Positions 15,555-24,480 of a stretch of DNA of 32,259 bases are shown here, piece by piece. The number at the start of each line of letters is the position of its first letter. The first letter of the stretch is position 1. The position numbers and the translations under genes were made by a program. The stretch is taken from assembly GCA_007123715.1 (NCBI GenBank), contig SKKO01000008.1:1-32259 (forward strand). The letters run 5' to 3'. The notes below the pieces were generated by a model. The model was not told where the DNA came from and made no database searches. It saw nothing but the letters and a program-made list of their open reading frames with translations. The DNA is from Balneolaceae bacterium (GTDB lineage Bacteria; Bacteroidota; Rhodothermia; Balneolales; Balneolaceae).

Positions 15555-15587
15555 AAAAAAAACAGGATTTGGTAATCTATTCCTGTT
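15555..15587 (-). terminator. Terminator overlapping the hemE stop codon
   Basis: On the minus strand AACAGGA (15587-15581) pairs with TCCTGTT (15567-15561) across a 13-base loop, followed immediately by an eight-T run (15562-15555). The upstream arm includes the last codons of hemE, so termination occurs within a few bases of the end of translation. It separates the heme operon from hemF. Confidence 0.8.
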
Positions 15588-16626
15588 TATAATTTTTTAT
15601 CGTATCAACAAATGCCCTGGCATGATCTACGGGTACGTGCGGCAGAATTCCATGGCCAAGATTGGCGATATACCTTCGTGTGCCAAACCGGTGGATCATT
15701 CTGCGGGTTTTTTGCTCAATTTCTTTAATCGGCGCAAGAAGATGAGACGGATCAAAATTTCCCTGGAGGGTAATGTTGCCTCCGGTTTTTTCACGGGCAA
15801 ATTCGGGTGAGATGGTCCAGTCGAGGCCGAGTGCCGCAGCACCGCTTTTGTAAGCCAGCCGTTCCAATGCATACCAAACCCCTTTTGCAAAGATGATCAT
15901 TGGAACCCCTTTTACTGAAGCTGAAATTTCCATAAGACATGGAAGTGCCCATTCATTAAAATCCTCGGGGCTTAGCAGGCCTGCCCATGAATCAAATAGC
16001 TGCACAGCCTGTGCCCCGGCATCTATCTGAGCATTTAAGTATGAGATGGTAGCGTTGGTCAGTTCACGCATTACGTGTCTGGAGGCCTCAGGATACTGGT
16101 ATAAAAAAGATTTGGCTTTATCGAAGGTTTTAGAGCCTTCTCCCTCAACCATGTAACAGAAGAGTGTCCAGGGTGCACCGGCAAATCCAATCAAAGGTAC
16201 CCTGCCGTTTAATTCCCGGCGGGTAAGGGTGATGGCGTCCATTACATAGTGCAATTTTTCCGGTATATTTTCCGCTAATACCGAAAAAGCATCATCTTCA
16301 GTTTGGATAGGATTCCCCATCACAGGCCCTTTGCCGGGTATCATCTGAACATCAATCCCGAGTGCCTGTGGTACTGTGAGGATATCGGAAAATATAATTG
16401 CGGCATCGGGCTCCAGTTCGTCAATCGGCTGAATAGTGATTTCACAGGCCAGTTCCGGTGTCTCCACCCGCTCAAAAAAACTGTATTTGTGACGCAGTTC
16501 CATATATTGCGGAAGATAACGGCCTGCCTGTCGCATCATCCATACGGGCGGGCGCTCCACTTCTTCTCCTTTTAAGGCGCGGAGAAACAGGTCGTTTTTA
16601 AGGGCAGGAAAATTGTGATTTGACAT
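15577..16626 (-). CDS. hemE: Uroporphyrinogen decarboxylase
   Basis: 349 residues. Removes four carboxyl groups from uroporphyrinogen III to give coproporphyrinogen III. Family motifs are PVWMMRQAGRYLP near the N-terminus (R32 and R36 contact substrate), AIIFSDILTVP with the catalytic aspartate, GFAGAPWTLFCYMVEG, and the C-terminal GHGILPHVPVDHA. The frame is open upstream to 16707, but that would overlap hemD; ATG 16626 begins 19 bp after the hemD stop and fits family length. It is the last gene of the hemH-A-C-D-E run and ends in a terminator. Confidence 0.97.
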   Translation of the reverse strand: MSNHNFPALKNDLFLRALKGEEVERPPVWMMRQAGRYLPQYMELRHKYSFFERVETPELACEITIQPIDELEPDAAIIFSDILTVPQALGIDVQMIPGKGPVMGNPIQTEDDAFSVLAENIPEKLHYVMDAITLTRRELNGRVPLIGFAGAPWTLFCYMVEGEGSKTFDKAKSFLYQYPEASRHVMRELTNATISYLNAQIDAGAQAVQLFDSWAGLLSPEDFNEWALPCLMEISASVKGVPMIIFAKGVWYALERLAYKSGAAALGLDWTISPEFAREKTGGNITLQGNFDPSHLLAPIKEIEQKTRRMIHRFGTRRYIANLGHGILPHVPVDHARAFVDTIKNYKQE

Positions 16627-16645
16627 TTTCGAGAGATTTAATTCT

Positions 16646-17413
16646 TTAAGCCGAAAGACCCCCTGATAAGGGGTTTTCAATACGGTGATATAAAACCTGA
16701 GCCACAAATTTCAAAAATGCAGTTGTATCCGGTTTTGGGGAAATATGTACATGTTTACCACTCTCAATGCTCAGTTCCTCTGCAGTAGTGTTGCCGATTG
16801 CAAATAGTTCGGCAGCCGGCATATTTTTAAATCCTCCACTGTTTCTGTATGCCTGAACTGCACTCGGGCTGTAAAACAGTATGGCGTCATAATGCCGATC
16901 CGGAATATTCATGGATTTAAGGATCGTTTCGTACACAACTACATCCCAGACATTGATTTCAGATTTTTCAAGATATTGCCTGAATTCATCCCGGCGTTTA
17001 TCGCCGCAAAAATGAAGCACGGTTGCATCACGCAGTTCGGGAGTATTCAAAAAATCATCTGTAATTTTCTTTGCCAACCCAACGCCATCTTCCTGTTCAG
17101 GAACAAGGGCTTCGATTCCTGTCCCTTCAAAAGCTTCGGCAGTTTTATCACCAACGGCATAAACAGGTACTTTTTTTACCGGTGCAGGTCCCGAGCTTAA
17201 GTACCGTTGAAAAGCGAAGACCCCGTTTTGGCTGGTAAAGGCCAGTACGGGATTTTTAATGGTTTTAAAGTGTGACTCTACAACAGACCAGTTGTCCCGG
17301 TACTTGATTTGGATAGCCGGTTCCATATCCACGTTAAAGGCAAGTGAACCGGCGAGTGAAAGTTGTGCATCCGTCAGATTACGTGTGACCAGTATGTTAA
17401 AAATTTTTTCCAA
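16646..17413 (-). CDS. hemD: Uroporphyrinogen-III synthase
   Basis: 255 residues. Cyclises hydroxymethylbilane with inversion of ring D to give uroporphyrinogen III. Sequence conservation in this family is low, so the call rests on the two-domain pattern (N-terminal ILVTR, a VYAVGDKTAEAFEG segment, then DAILFYSPSAVQAYRNSGG and ELFAIGNTTAEELS), all typical of HemD, and on its place between hemC and hemE. The gap to hemC is 18 bp, to hemE 19 bp. Start at ATG 17413. Confidence 0.93.
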   Translation of the reverse strand: MEKIFNILVTRNLTDAQLSLAGSLAFNVDMEPAIQIKYRDNWSVVESHFKTIKNPVLAFTSQNGVFAFQRYLSSGPAPVKKVPVYAVGDKTAEAFEGTGIEALVPEQEDGVGLAKKITDDFLNTPELRDATVLHFCGDKRRDEFRQYLEKSEINVWDVVVYETILKSMNIPDRHYDAILFYSPSAVQAYRNSGGFKNMPAAELFAIGNTTAEELSIESGKHVHISPKPDTTAFLKFVAQVLYHRIENPLSGGLSA

Positions 17414-17431
17414 TATACTGTGAATAACTTA

Positions 17432-18349
17432 TTACGATGTTCTGATATCTTCAACGAGCTTATCTGCACCCTGGTTCATCAGCTCAGTGGCAGCTTCTCT
17501 TCCGATATTTTTTGCCTGGTCCAGCGGTACCCGTTTTTGAATGTCGTATTGAACGGAACCATCTGTTGTGAGTACGACAGCGTGGAGAAAAACTTCCCGT
17601 TTTTCCATCCAGGCAAAAGCCCCGACCGGAGCACTGCAGCCGGCTTCCATTTCATTTAGCAGGTCTCGTTCAATACCTGTACAAACTTCTGTTTGCCGAT
17701 GATTCAGGCCGGATGTTGCACGATACATGGCGTCATCTTCTTCACGGATCATGACAGCCATGGCTCCCTGTGCCGGTGCGGGTACCATCCAGTCAAGGTA
17801 AACAGAGATATGGTGATCCAGATTGATTCGTTTGAGGCCCGCAGCAGCGAAAATAGCACCATCCCACCCGTGTTCCTCTACCTTACGGAGGCGTGTGTTT
17901 ACATTGCCGCGTATATTGGTGATGGAGTGATTCGGATATCGGTGAAGCCATTGTGCTTTTCTGCGATTACTGCTTGTAGCAATTACTGCCTTAAATGAGT
18001 GATCATCCAAAAAGACCGTTCCTTTCGGTGCTACCAGCGAATCGCGATGGTCTTCCCTCTCCAGTACAGCAGATATTTTCAGGGGCAGCGGATTATCAGT
18101 GGGCAGGTCTTTGTAGGAATGAACGGCAATGTCAATACGATTTTCCAGCAGGGCATCATCCAGTGCTTTTGTGAACACGCCTTTACCGCCCATTTCTGTG
18201 AGAGGCGTTGTAAGGTCAAGGTCGCCCTCAGATTTTACAAATATAAGATCAGACTCAAAACCTTGCTCCCGTAACTTTGCAGCAACTGTTTTGGCCTGCC
18301 AGGTTGCCAGTTCACTATCTCTTGTCCCAATTCGTATGAGATTAGTCAT
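17432..18349 (-). CDS. hemC: Porphobilinogen deaminase (hydroxymethylbilane synthase)
   Basis: 305 residues. Polymerises four porphobilinogens into hydroxymethylbilane. IRIGTRDSELATWQA opens the protein, HSYKDLP (77-83) carries the catalytic aspartate D81, and EAGCSAPVGAF contains C238, which anchors the dipyrromethane cofactor. The frame extends to an ATG at 18385, but that lies deep inside hemA. ATG 18349 gives an 8-bp overlap with the hemA stop and the usual N-terminus, implying translational coupling with hemA. Confidence 0.97.
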   Translation of the reverse strand: MTNLIRIGTRDSELATWQAKTVAAKLREQGFESDLIFVKSEGDLDLTTPLTEMGGKGVFTKALDDALLENRIDIAVHSYKDLPTDNPLPLKISAVLEREDHRDSLVAPKGTVFLDDHSFKAVIATSSNRRKAQWLHRYPNHSITNIRGNVNTRLRKVEEHGWDGAIFAAAGLKRINLDHHISVYLDWMVPAPAQGAMAVMIREEDDAMYRATSGLNHRQTEVCTGIERDLLNEMEAGCSAPVGAFAWMEKREVFLHAVVLTTDGSVQYDIQKRVPLDQAKNIGREAATELMNQGADKLVEDIRTS

Positions 18350-19601
18350 GCCCGTTTTTAGCTTCAAGCTTAAACATTTTAGCAACCATTTCAGCTACTT
18401 CTTCAGAGTGATGATGGTCGCGTAAATGCTCAATACTGTAGGCAGCAATCTTTTTAACAATTCGCCGTGTTAGTTTGTCGATTTTGTCAAAATTATCCGT
18501 TTCAATTTTATTTCTGAAAAAATTGAGTTCGTCTTCACGGATTGTTTCAAACTTATGAGTAAGGGCTTTGATTGTTGGAACTACCCTTTGTTCGTCGAGC
18601 CAGAGTTTGTAGTTCGATAGCTCATCATCAATAATTTTTTTCACCAGAGGCACTTCTTCTTCCCGTTTTTTGTAAGCTTCATCCGTTACATCACTCAGCA
18701 TATCCATATTGGCAACGTCCACAAAGTCGAGGGCAGCGACTTTTGGATCGATGTTTCTGGGAACGGATAAATCAAGCATGACCTTGAATTTGGGTTTTTT
18801 TATAGACGGCAGCATATGTTCGGGCCGGATTACCGGCTCATTTGCACCCGTAGCTACTATTACAAGATCAGCATCGGCAATTTGTTCGGGCAGCTGTTCC
18901 ATGTCAGCAACCTGGAGGTTAAACTTGCCGGCAATAAATTCGGCACGGTCGCGTGTTCTGTTGATAAGAGTGAGTTTGCTCGCTCCGAGATTCACAAGAT
19001 TCTTGCAGGTTACTTTGCCAATTTTTCCGGTACCAACCAGCAGAATATTTTTATGAGTAAGGTTCTCGAATGTTCGCAGGGCAAATTTAACGGCAGCATA
19101 TGCAACAGTAGCTGCACCATGACCAAGTGATGTTTCATTTCGAGAGCGTTTATGCGCCCGGAAAACATGCTGTATCAGTCGGTGTAATTCACCGGAGATC
19201 ATGTCATGACAAGCTGATAGCTCATACCCTTCCTTAACCTGCTTCACGATTTGAAGGTCACCGAGTATCTGTGAGTCTAGGCCGGTTGCCACATGGAAAA
19301 GGTGCTGAATAGCACGCTGGCCTTCCAGTTCAAAACCATGGCTGTGAAAATCATCAAGTGAGCCATTACTGTAATTGGTAAGCAGCCTGATGAGCTCGCT
19401 TGTTGAGGCTCCCTGTGAAAAGATCTCGGTACGATTGCAGGTAGAAACTAAAAACATACTGCTTATTCCTTCTCTCCTGGCACCTTCAAGTAAACGTTTT
19501 TTGTTTACTTCGTCGAGGCTGAATTTTTCACGTACCTCAACAGGGGCATCCCAATGATTGATACCAATTGTTGTAAAATCCTGGATTGTTGGATGAACCA
19601 T
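18342..19601 (-). CDS. hemA: Glutamyl-tRNA reductase
   Basis: 419 residues. NADPH-dependent reduction of glutamyl-tRNA to glutamate-1-semialdehyde, the committed step of the C5 heme pathway. The catalytic cysteine C55 is in LVSTCNRTEI, the conserved histidine is in HLFHVATGLDSQILGD, the NADPH-binding GTGKIGKV lies at 190-197, and a C-terminal dimerisation helix bundle follows. Presence of HemA shows the C5 route rather than the Shemin (ALA synthase) route; the partner HemL is not in the window. Starts 2 bp after the hemH stop and overlaps hemC by 8 bp. Confidence 0.97.
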   Translation of the reverse strand: MVHPTIQDFTTIGINHWDAPVEVREKFSLDEVNKKRLLEGARREGISSMFLVSTCNRTEIFSQGASTSELIRLLTNYSNGSLDDFHSHGFELEGQRAIQHLFHVATGLDSQILGDLQIVKQVKEGYELSACHDMISGELHRLIQHVFRAHKRSRNETSLGHGAATVAYAAVKFALRTFENLTHKNILLVGTGKIGKVTCKNLVNLGASKLTLINRTRDRAEFIAGKFNLQVADMEQLPEQIADADLVIVATGANEPVIRPEHMLPSIKKPKFKVMLDLSVPRNIDPKVAALDFVDVANMDMLSDVTDEAYKKREEEVPLVKKIIDDELSNYKLWLDEQRVVPTIKALTHKFETIREDELNFFRNKIETDNFDKIDKLTRRIVKKIAAYSIEHLRDHHHSEEVAEMVAKMFKLEAKNGHD

Positions 19602-19603
19602 CC

Positions 19604-20740
19604 CTAAACGGTTACCGGTTTTTCAGTTAATGAGTGTTTCCATTGAACGGTATCTTCCGGAACCTCATGTTTCAGACATTGTAACGTTTCTTCTGCCAAT
19701 GCTTTAATAAAATCGGGGTGATCGTTTAATCCCTCCATCACCTTATAATTCTCAAATGTAAAACCTTCTTCTTCCATATCCTCAACCAACTCTACTCCAA
19801 GTTCGTAAAGCGTTTCAATGTGATCGGTAACGAATGCAACGGGTACCATTAAAAAGTTTTTAATGCCATACTCAAGGTGGCGTCTCACAAGGTCTTCTGT
19901 GTTGGGTTGTGTCCACTTCTGAGGGCCAACTCTTGACTGAAAACTAAGCCAGTAAGAATTTTTATCTTCGCGCCGTGCCATTACCGCTTCCATTGTTTCT
20001 TTGATCTCTACGGTATAGGGGTCTCCGCTGCGAACTTCGAGTAACGGGGTGCCATGTGCGCTGAAAATAAAATGTGTTTTATGCCTTGTATCTTCATCCA
20101 TCTCCGATAGTGCCTGGTCAATCCTGTCGTTGATTGAGCTCAGGTAACTCTCATTAAGATAATAGTTTTTTACATGAAACTCTTTCCAGGGCTTTTTTCC
20201 ATCTTTAAATTTTTGATTCAGAACGGTTTCCCAATCACGGAAGCTGCTTCCGGTAGTAGTCCAGGAAAATTGCGGGTAAAGGGGCATAAGCACAGCGTGA
20301 GTTATACCGTCTTCTACCATATCATCCATTACCTGGTCTGCAAACGGAAGCCAGTAACGCATACAGGTATAGACTTTTACTTCGTGTTGAGGAAGTATAT
20401 TTTTAAAATATTTTTCCAATGACCTTCGCTGTGTCTCGGTAAGGCCGTTAATCGGCGAGCAACAATCGGAGATGGTTTTATTTTGTCTGTTTAAACAGTG
20501 CTTGTTACCGGTACATCCTTTCGGGCAGCCGTTAATTTCTTTATAGTCTTTAGCTACATTAGGAGCACGAAATTTGGATATTACATTTGCGAAAAGATTT
20601 TGAACTGCACCACCGCCCAATTTTATGATATCTTCATCGCTAAATAGATTTTTCAGGAAGATTCTCACATTATCTTCGTGAGTTGGGCCTCCTAAATTCA
20701 TTAAAACTACTCCAATTCGCATATAATTTTTTTTAGTCAC
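19604..20740 (-). CDS. hemH: Ferrochelatase with cysteine-rich insertion
   Basis: 378 residues. Inserts Fe2+ into the porphyrin at the last step of heme synthesis. Recognised by VVLMNLGGP (11-19), PLYPQFSWTTTGS, IFSAHGTP with the catalytic H229, and the FVTDHIETLYEL motif with E309. An unusual feature is a segment of roughly 25 extra residues in the loop where most ferrochelatases read GG(x)SPL. Here it contains five cysteines, C72, C76, C82, C93 and C94 (C-x3-C-x5-C-x10-C-C), before SPINGLT. This could bind a metal or an Fe-S cluster. Start ATG 20740 is used; Met7 (20722) is also possible. First hem gene of the run, 116 bp after the histidine kinase. Confidence 0.95.
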   Translation of the reverse strand: MTKKNYMRIGVVLMNLGGPTHEDNVRIFLKNLFSDEDIIKLGGGAVQNLFANVISKFRAPNVAKDYKEINGCPKGCTGNKHCLNRQNKTISDCCSPINGLTETQRRSLEKYFKNILPQHEVKVYTCMRYWLPFADQVMDDMVEDGITHAVLMPLYPQFSWTTTGSSFRDWETVLNQKFKDGKKPWKEFHVKNYYLNESYLSSINDRIDQALSEMDEDTRHKTHFIFSAHGTPLLEVRSGDPYTVEIKETMEAVMARREDKNSYWLSFQSRVGPQKWTQPNTEDLVRRHLEYGIKNFLMVPVAFVTDHIETLYELGVELVEDMEEEGFTFENYKVMEGLNDHPDFIKALAEETLQCLKHEVPEDTVQWKHSLTEKPVTV

Positions 20741-20856
20741 TCAATGGGGGGTTTTCAACTACTAAAACAAAGGTTTTTTTATGAAGGATACGTGAAGAGT
20801 TGTAACTTAGAATCTGTCTAATTAAGAAGGGTGTGTCCGAATTAGTGCAGGGTAGG

Positions 20857-22248
20857 CTAAGCCTTTGGCAGGCTGAACCAAAACCTGCTTCCTTTTCCCT
20901 GTTTGCTTTCTACATGAACTGTAGAACCATGTGCGTCGAGGATACTTTTTACAACAGAAAGTCCCAGCCCTGTACCTCCTTTGTCACGAGACCTGGCTTT
21001 ATCAGTGCGGTAAAAACGGTCGAATAACCGGTCGAGATGTTCTTCGGATATGCCAATTCCAGTATCTGTAACTTCCACAATCACATTATCATTATCTTCA
21101 CGGGTGTTAATGACAATGCTGCCGCCGGATGTAAATTTAATGGCATTGGTGAGCAGGTTTTCCAATACCTGCTCTATTTTGTCGGGGTCGCCGATTACGT
21201 TATAAGGGTCTACATCTGCTTTTAGATGCAATCCCTTTTCATGGGCTTCAGGCTCAACTGTTTCTCTGACATAGGTCACAATTTTTTGAATGTCAAAAGA
21301 CTCTTTCTGTATAAACTGATCGTCAGAATCAAAACGCTGCAATGTAACAAGGTCTTTAAAAAGCCGGTTTATCCGTTGGGTCTGCCTTTCGGCAGTAAGA
21401 ATATATTTTTCTTTCAGGGCTTCGTCGAGGTTATTCATTTTCAGCATTTCCAGTGATCCGGCAATGGTATGCAGCGGATTGCGTATTTCATGGGTAATGT
21501 CCGCAAAAAATTGGTTCTGTTTCTGATAAAGGCGTTTTAGTTCAAGATTATCAGTCCGAAGCCGATCGGCCATTCGGTTCAAAGATTTGGCAAGTGTTCC
21601 TATTTCATCAGAACGGTCCAGGTTCAGGTTTTGGTCTGTGTTACCGTCCGATATATCACGAGCTGCTTTTTCGAGCTGTAAAATCGGCAATGTAATACTT
21701 CTTGCAAACGTGATGCTTACAAGCAGCACCAGTCCGATTGAAATAAACATGCCGGTATATATTATCCAGCGAATTGTTTTGATAGGCTCATATATGAGTT
21801 CTTTACGGATACTGACTTTAAGGTATGCTGCCGCATTGTGTATGGGCTGCAGGAGCACGTATGCCACGAGCTGATCGTCATTGATATGATCAGCTACGAT
21901 CAGCGTACCATCGCGAACAAAATGATCCCTCAGCCCGCTTTGCAGCTGTCTAGAAGCTACAGATGTCTCGTGATATGGCACTTCAGCATAAATTATTCCG
22001 TTTTCATCATAAATCGCGAGATGGTAGCCGGATGCAGATGCTATTTCATTGAGATTGGTTTCAAAATCTTCATCGGAACGAAGGTTTTGGATTGTGATGG
22101 CAAGCCAGCGCGTATCGTTGATGATCTGTTTTTCTCCTTCGCTGAGCAGGAAATTTCGTATAAACAAGATAGAATAACTGCTGATAGCTGTGATTCCAAA
22201 AATCAGCAGGAGAATGAACGTCCAGGCCAGTTTTGCACGGATGCTCAT
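20857..22248 (-). CDS. Membrane sensor histidine kinase
   Basis: 463 residues. TM1 at about 9-30, a periplasmic sensor region of ~130 residues (31-160, PAS/CACHE-like size with no recognised ligand motif), TM2 at about 161-181, HAMP to ~235, HisKA with the phospho-acceptor H253 in ADITHEIRNPLH, and an HATPase_c domain with N368 (N box), DTGIG (395-399) and GGTGLGLSVV (424-433). Its ATG overlaps the TGA of the response regulator gene by 4 bp, so the two are coupled. Signal unknown; the position just before hemH suggests a link to heme supply, oxygen or envelope state, which is inference only. Confidence 0.94.
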   Translation of the reverse strand: MSIRAKLAWTFILLLIFGITAISSYSILFIRNFLLSEGEKQIINDTRWLAITIQNLRSDEDFETNLNEIASASGYHLAIYDENGIIYAEVPYHETSVASRQLQSGLRDHFVRDGTLIVADHINDDQLVAYVLLQPIHNAAAYLKVSIRKELIYEPIKTIRWIIYTGMFISIGLVLLVSITFARSITLPILQLEKAARDISDGNTDQNLNLDRSDEIGTLAKSLNRMADRLRTDNLELKRLYQKQNQFFADITHEIRNPLHTIAGSLEMLKMNNLDEALKEKYILTAERQTQRINRLFKDLVTLQRFDSDDQFIQKESFDIQKIVTYVRETVEPEAHEKGLHLKADVDPYNVIGDPDKIEQVLENLLTNAIKFTSGGSIVINTREDNDNVIVEVTDTGIGISEEHLDRLFDRFYRTDKARSRDKGGTGLGLSVVKSILDAHGSTVHVESKQGKGSRFWFSLPKA

Positions 22249-22946
22249 ATTGGCAGTGAGTCGCGGTTTAGTCCGTACCCTATGCCGCGATAGGTGCGGA
22301 TCATATTGGCAGCATCTCCCAGTTTTAACCGGAGATTTTTGATGTGAACATCAACGGTTCGGTCAAAAACGAACCGGTCATCACCGCCAATATGTTCAAG
22401 TATTTCCTGACGGCTGAAAACCCGTTTTGGATTTTGAAAAAAAAGCTCCATTAAAGCATACTCGGTTGATGTAAGGTCAATTCTGGAATTTTTATGAAAA
22501 AGGTCTTTCCCGTTAACGTCCAATAGCAAGTCGCCATGGTGAATCCATTTGCTGTTATGTGGTTGCTGGCGCCTCAAGAGTGACTCAATCCGTGCTTTCA
22601 CAAGTTTTAAACTTGCAGGTTTAGAGATGTAATCATCGGCACCAAGTTCCAGGCCTTCAATTTCGTCTTTCTCTTTATCTTTAGCGGTGAGGAATATGAC
22701 GGGAATACTATTTAATACAGGATGGCGCCTGATAACCCGGCAGATTTCCTTACCGTCAACATAGGGTACCATAATATCAAGTACTGCAAGGTGTATGTTG
22801 CCCGTTTGTTTTTCGATAAGTTCGAGTGCTTTTTTCCCATCGTGAGCAAGCAGGACGTTATATTCATTCATCTCCAGAAAATTTGCAAGCATTTCTGCAG
22901 GCTCAACTTCATCTTCAACCAGTAATATGGTATGTTTGGGTTTCAT
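22245..22946 (-). CDS. OmpR-family response regulator
   Basis: 233 residues. Receiver domain 5-120 with acidic pocket E11-D12, phospho-acceptor D57 in LAVLDIMVP, T87 and K109, followed by a winged-helix DNA-binding domain (DLTSTEYALMELF, DRTVDVHIKNLRLKLGD, IRTYRGIGYGL). A complete OmpR/PhoB-type regulator. It is the first gene of the regulator-kinase pair and is divergent from an SDR gene across a 139-bp gap that should hold its promoter. Confidence 0.95.
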   Translation of the reverse strand: MKPKHTILLVEDEVEPAEMLANFLEMNEYNVLLAHDGKKALELIEKQTGNIHLAVLDIMVPYVDGKEICRVIRRHPVLNSIPVIFLTAKDKEKDEIEGLELGADDYISKPASLKLVKARIESLLRRQQPHNSKWIHHGDLLLDVNGKDLFHKNSRIDLTSTEYALMELFFQNPKRVFSRQEILEHIGGDDRFVFDRTVDVHIKNLRLKLGDAANMIRTYRGIGYGLNRDSLPI

Positions 22947-23085
22947 AAATTCTTACTTTCTGTTGAACTGCTATGTTTTAATGGCATAAAATAATCAATT
23001 GGAACAAAGATTTTATAGAAATCATTAAATCTGCTGCATTCAGTTTGATTTCTCTGAAGGTTACAATTTTTCCGGTAAACGAATC

Positions 23086-23880
23086 ATGGAACTTTTCAAA
23101 AAAGTAGTTTGGATAACAGGAGCATCTTCAGGTATAGGAGAGGCCCTTGCTTATGAATTTAACAAAAAAGGCACACACTTGATTCTTTCCTCCCGCAGGA
23201 TTGAAGAGCTTACGCGTGTGAAGGAAGCCTGTATTGACCATGTTGACACTGTGAAGATTTTACCTCTGGATCTTGCTGATACAGGTGAATTATCAGGCAA
23301 GGTTCAGGAAGCAATTTCACTTTTTGGGAGTGTGGATATGCTGATCAACAACGGGGGGATAAGCCAAAGGGCCTATGCCGCTGATTCAAACATGGAAACC
23401 ATCCGGCAACTGATGGAGGTCAATTTTTTTGGTACAATTGCATTAACAAAAGCTGTACTTCCATTCATGATCGAACAGAATTCGGGTCATATTGTAGTGA
23501 TCTCGAGTGTGATGGGCAAGCTAGGCACCAAACATCGATCAGCATATGCAGCGTCGAAACATGCCCTGCACGGCTGGTTCGATTGTCTGCGGCAGGAGAT
23601 GTATCAGCACAATATCCATGTGACCCTTGTTTGTCCGGGGTTTGTAAAAACCAATATCACTGTAAATGCATTAACTGCCGACGGAGAAAAATACTCCAGG
23701 ATGGAAGATGCCCAGAAAAAAGCGATGAACCCGGAAGAATTTGCCCGTAAACTGCTCCCTAAGCTGGCTAAAGAGAAAGAGGAAGTCTATATCGGGGGTT
23801 ATGAAATTTTGGCGGTTTATATGAAACGCTTTTTCCCGGGAATCCTTAACAGAATACTCAGACGTGTAAAGGTTACCTGA
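23086..23880 (+). CDS. Short-chain dehydrogenase/reductase (DHRS7-like)
   Basis: 264 residues. TGASSGIG at 11-18, a dibasic SSRR after beta-2 suggesting NADPH use, INNGG at 87-91, catalytic S140/S141, Y154 and K158 in YAASK, and a longer C-terminus with PEEFARKLLPKLAKEKEEVYIGG, a pattern found in the DHRS7-like subgroup. Substrate unknown; it may be a lipid or hydrophobic carbonyl given that subgroup and the basic, hydrophobic C-terminus. Its stop is 1 bp from the convergent stop of the next gene. Confidence 0.92.
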   Translation: MELFKKVVWITGASSGIGEALAYEFNKKGTHLILSSRRIEELTRVKEACIDHVDTVKILPLDLADTGELSGKVQEAISLFGSVDMLINNGGISQRAYAADSNMETIRQLMEVNFFGTIALTKAVLPFMIEQNSGHIVVISSVMGKLGTKHRSAYAASKHALHGWFDCLRQEMYQHNIHVTLVCPGFVKTNITVNALTADGEKYSRMEDAQKKAMNPEEFARKLLPKLAKEKEEVYIGGYEILAVYMKRFFPGILNRILRRVKVT

Positions 23881-23881
23881 T

Positions 23882-24475
23882 TTAAAAAGGGATATTTAGA
23901 GATAGAGCTGTGCCGTTAACTTGAATATAGTTTAATGAATCAATCAATCGGCTGCTTTCCGAGCGGCTTAAAAAATAGAGAACAGCATCAAACACAAAAA
24001 GAAAGCCGCCCTGTAAAATCATGGACTGTCCATATCCCACCATTCGGGTACTATCTTTCCGAAGCCCGCGCTCCCACAGAAAAGCTCCGATAGCCATATA
24101 GCCCACATCCAGGCCTGCATTAAATAGCAGAATTTTTTCGAAATTGTGAAATTCAGTGATTGTCTCTGAAAGCCCAATACCTGTAGATTGATTACGAAGC
24201 CCGTAATACCCAAAACCTGCAATGGCCAGATTTACTGTATTCCATGCTGCATTCATCTGGTGAAAATATTTCGTGGTACCGCTGGTCTGCGTCATGCCAA
24301 TACCTCCAATAAACAGGTTGCTCACTGCCCAGCCGCCTAAAACCAGCATGCCGCTGCTGTTGATGGATAATCTTTTTTCATTGATCTCTTCAAGATCTAC
24401 GAGATTGGTTTGAGCATGCAGCCAGCCGTAAAAAAGGAACTGAACAAGGATAAATAGCAGAAGTCTCTTTTTCAT
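23882..24475 (-). CDS. Membrane protein of unknown function (DUF6992-like)
   Basis: 197 residues. A signal peptide (residues 1-21, cut likely after HAQ) is followed by about four hydrophobic segments (near 43-60, 78-95, 118-135, 148-168) typical of an integral membrane protein. The N-terminal pattern of leucine-rich helix then GMLVLGGWAVSNL is one I associate with a Bacteroidota family of unknown function, tentatively DUF6992. It starts 5 bp after the pdeM stop, so it is in the lhr-pdeM operon. Confidence 0.75.
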   Translation of the reverse strand: MKKRLLLFILVQFLFYGWLHAQTNLVDLEEINEKRLSINSSGMLVLGGWAVSNLFIGGIGMTQTSGTTKYFHQMNAAWNTVNLAIAGFGYYGLRNQSTGIGLSETITEFHNFEKILLFNAGLDVGYMAIGAFLWERGLRKDSTRMVGYGQSMILQGGFLFVFDAVLYFLSRSESSRLIDSLNYIQVNGTALSLNIPF

Positions 24476-24480
24476 AGGAG

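Noticed and set aside
16627-16707. Upstream extension of hemE
   Set aside because: Would overlap the hemD coding end by about 60 bp and does not resemble HemE N-termini.
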